Shown here piece after piece: positions 6,601 through 6,726 of a stretch of 6,726 bases of DNA. The stretch is taken from assembly GCA_040391865.1 (NCBI GenBank), contig JBEBWZ010000163.1:1-6726 (forward strand), in the 5' to 3' direction. This DNA is from Solimonas sp040391865. Lineage in GTDB: Bacteria; Pseudomonadota; Gammaproteobacteria; Nevskiales; Nevskiaceae. Below the pieces are notes generated by a model that had not been told where the DNA came from, did not search any database, and saw only the letters and a program-made list of their open reading frames with translations. Each line of letters starts with the position of its first letter. The first letter of the stretch is position 1. Made by a program: the position numbers and the translations under genes.

Positions 6601-6726
6601 CGAGGCGAGCGCCATCGCAAAGGGGACCAATGCAAAGCGCCATGATGGGCGCTGTAGAAAACTGTCCGGTCGGAACCGAACCTGAACGGAACTATTTCGG
6701 TCTAAGCGATCCGATCCGATCCGATC
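3613..6726 (-). CDS. TonB-dependent outer-membrane receptor with N-terminal STN signalling domain, start probably beyond the right edge
   Basis: This is an outer-membrane active transporter energised by TonB-ExbBD that can also signal across the envelope. With residues numbered from the TTG at 6630 (1005 residues to the stop), the order is: signal peptide hydrophobic core ending near VAAQ (about 1-19), Ala/Pro linker, STN domain (about 41-112; DFSISAGSLADALHQFSEQS and a TLILRR end), a second linker, TonB box IEEVIITA (156-163), plug domain (about 168-290; RGVG, DGIYL, VERVEVLRGPQGTLFGRNAVGGSI), then a 22-strand-type barrel ending with WGKNLTDKQDYLVG and PRTFGLTMTYNFGAQ. TTG 6630 has no ribosome site, and the basic residues expected before the hydrophobic core (LQRPSWRF) lie upstream of it in the same frame. 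That frame is open to 6726 with no in-frame ATG or GTG, so the true start probably lies outside. The substrate cannot be assigned. The barrel-coding part is GC-poor compared with the 5' part. Confidence 0.93.
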   Translation of the reverse strand, partial: DRIGSDRLDRNSSVQVRFRPDSFLQRPSWRFALVPFAMALASLTSAGVAAQEVVPEVPPAATVAPAAATAPADFSISAGSLADALHQFSEQSGIQVFFESELVNGKAAPGIEGSLPVQDALNALLSGSGLVHQFVNDKTLILRRSPDAAMEGEGAAVAGAVTPLAAEALTAADDITTESVTSIRRGGIEEVIITARRREESVQNVPIAITALTSEDMKAFGIKNIGDMEGIVPGLNMGGGGNGLKKDSNPFIRGVGQRETKVTLDPGVGTYLDGIYLARTGGALLDTVGVERVEVLRGPQGTLFGRNAVGGSISVTTIKPNADWGGSITANVGNFGRSDVVAMANIPLIGDTLLSRITVASTNSDGYFTNVVDNSKWGDDNRITGIGQFRWLAADNLSFDLLTERTRVRETPRPSKCAIARPFDDSGSYTTNPNYFAPTPIRSTNIVRTNFLNPDNRKTYHQMCADSEGLPNDQFSSDFSGGDDLLQKGRYWIDTATAGLTAIWDVGALGPLSDTQFKSISAWRKVEQIADEDLDATESAQLLRIQDGFNESWQATQELQFNGSALDDRLFFSTGLYYFKEETPQDTLIRTAGIVQGNPHIQIHPFTGVIDPNHPNTGRIQMQALEPTRETLETDNEAYAWYGQIDYKITPQIELTTGLRYTREERWSAYSKAYTYALSMVTGEVFGSGTGTPGAQTTIYTQSPGLANIFDWRFYDIGSPGGRRKEASTSDDAWTPMVSLKYHAEGAWLEAMSINDAMAYVTFSKGFGAGGVTSGAVDTDPRPPGSILNIETPLIFKPQHIENYEVGLKMQALDRRVQANVAIFYTNYTDMQVTSTANRAGVPVAFIDNVGKAVIQGVEAEFVVFPVADWRVMLNAAYTDADLKEWEARNVLLSPFTGQPTNAYTITSRDDEPMPRVPEWQAFFLTDYTIRLPGGSILTPSVAARYSSEIYHGFDRGSWIYGRDVVTSDEVIFVDARATWISADGKTEIAAWGKNLTDKQDYLVGAIPLVDTTGTVGQIFANPRTFGLTMTYNFGAQ
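6707..6726. repeat. Pentanucleotide tandem repeat, (CGATC)4, running to the window edge
   Basis: Exactly four perfect copies of CGATC occupy the last 20 bases, and the tract may continue beyond the window. Each copy contains one GATC site. On the minus strand the repeat lies in the open frame upstream of the receptor's signal peptide, where it reads DRIGSDR. A 5-base unit shifts the frame with each gain or loss. Confidence 0.85.

Noticed and set aside
6628..6630. TTG 6630 as the receptor start codon
   Set aside because: It has no ribosome binding site and removes the basic n-region of the signal peptide, which is encoded just upstream in the same frame. It remains possible but is not preferred.
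6560..6643. Short minus-strand leader frame from ATG 6643
   Set aside because: It overlaps the receptor in another frame, has no ribosome site, and encodes about 27 residues with no regulatory pattern such as a codon run or attenuator.
1..6726. CRISPR array, tRNA, rRNA, insertion sequence or prophage genes
   Set aside because: No regularly spaced direct repeats, cloverleaf, ribosomal core sequence, transposase or phage motif was seen on either strand.

Overview
The window is GC-rich bacterial DNA (hand counts of about 62-65% in the core genes). It fits a gammaproteobacterium of the Xanthomonadales type (Xanthomonadaceae or Rhodanobacteraceae). Three things suggest this: the form of the malate dehydrogenase, a GTCGG/CCGAC repeat of REP type, and a 'CTCTCCCCG...CGGGGAGAG...GGTGAGGGG' intergenic palindrome of a kind common in that order. 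The assignment is an inference from memory of these families, not a database match.

Layout, left to right. (1) Positions 1-1466, minus strand: a phosphoesterase of the acid phosphatase/phospholipase C family, cut by the left edge. It carries a twin-arginine signal and a lipobox, so it is probably an exported lipoprotein. (2) 1467-1622: divergent intergenic region. (3) 1623-2600, plus strand: a complete malate dehydrogenase gene (mdh), followed at once by a strong hairpin terminator. (4) 2601-2929: a convergent, gene-free stretch holding the mdh terminator, one further hairpin and an inverted pair of REP-like elements. (5) 2930-3553, minus strand: an ECF sigma factor resembling FecI. (6) 3554-3612: a short gap filled by a palindromic repeat. 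(7) 3613 to the right edge, minus strand: a large TonB-dependent outer-membrane receptor with an N-terminal STN signalling domain. Its reading frame stays open to the right edge, so its true start probably lies outside the window.

mdh is a housekeeping enzyme with no evident functional link to its neighbours. The receptor and the sigma factor look like two parts of a cell-surface signalling system: the receptor imports a ligand, and its periplasmic STN domain can signal through an inner-membrane anti-sigma protein to an ECF sigma factor. The arrangement is unusual. The receptor is upstream of the sigma gene, a hairpin repeat separates them, and no fecR-like anti-sigma gene is visible. The receptor's barrel-coding part is much poorer in GC than its N-terminal part or the flanking genes, which suggests a mosaic gene. 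At the extreme right edge four copies of a pentanucleotide repeat lie in the open frame upstream of the signal peptide. This is the kind of arrangement that can cause phase variation, though only the truncated end of the tract is seen.

No tRNA, rRNA, CRISPR array, insertion sequence or prophage gene was recognised.
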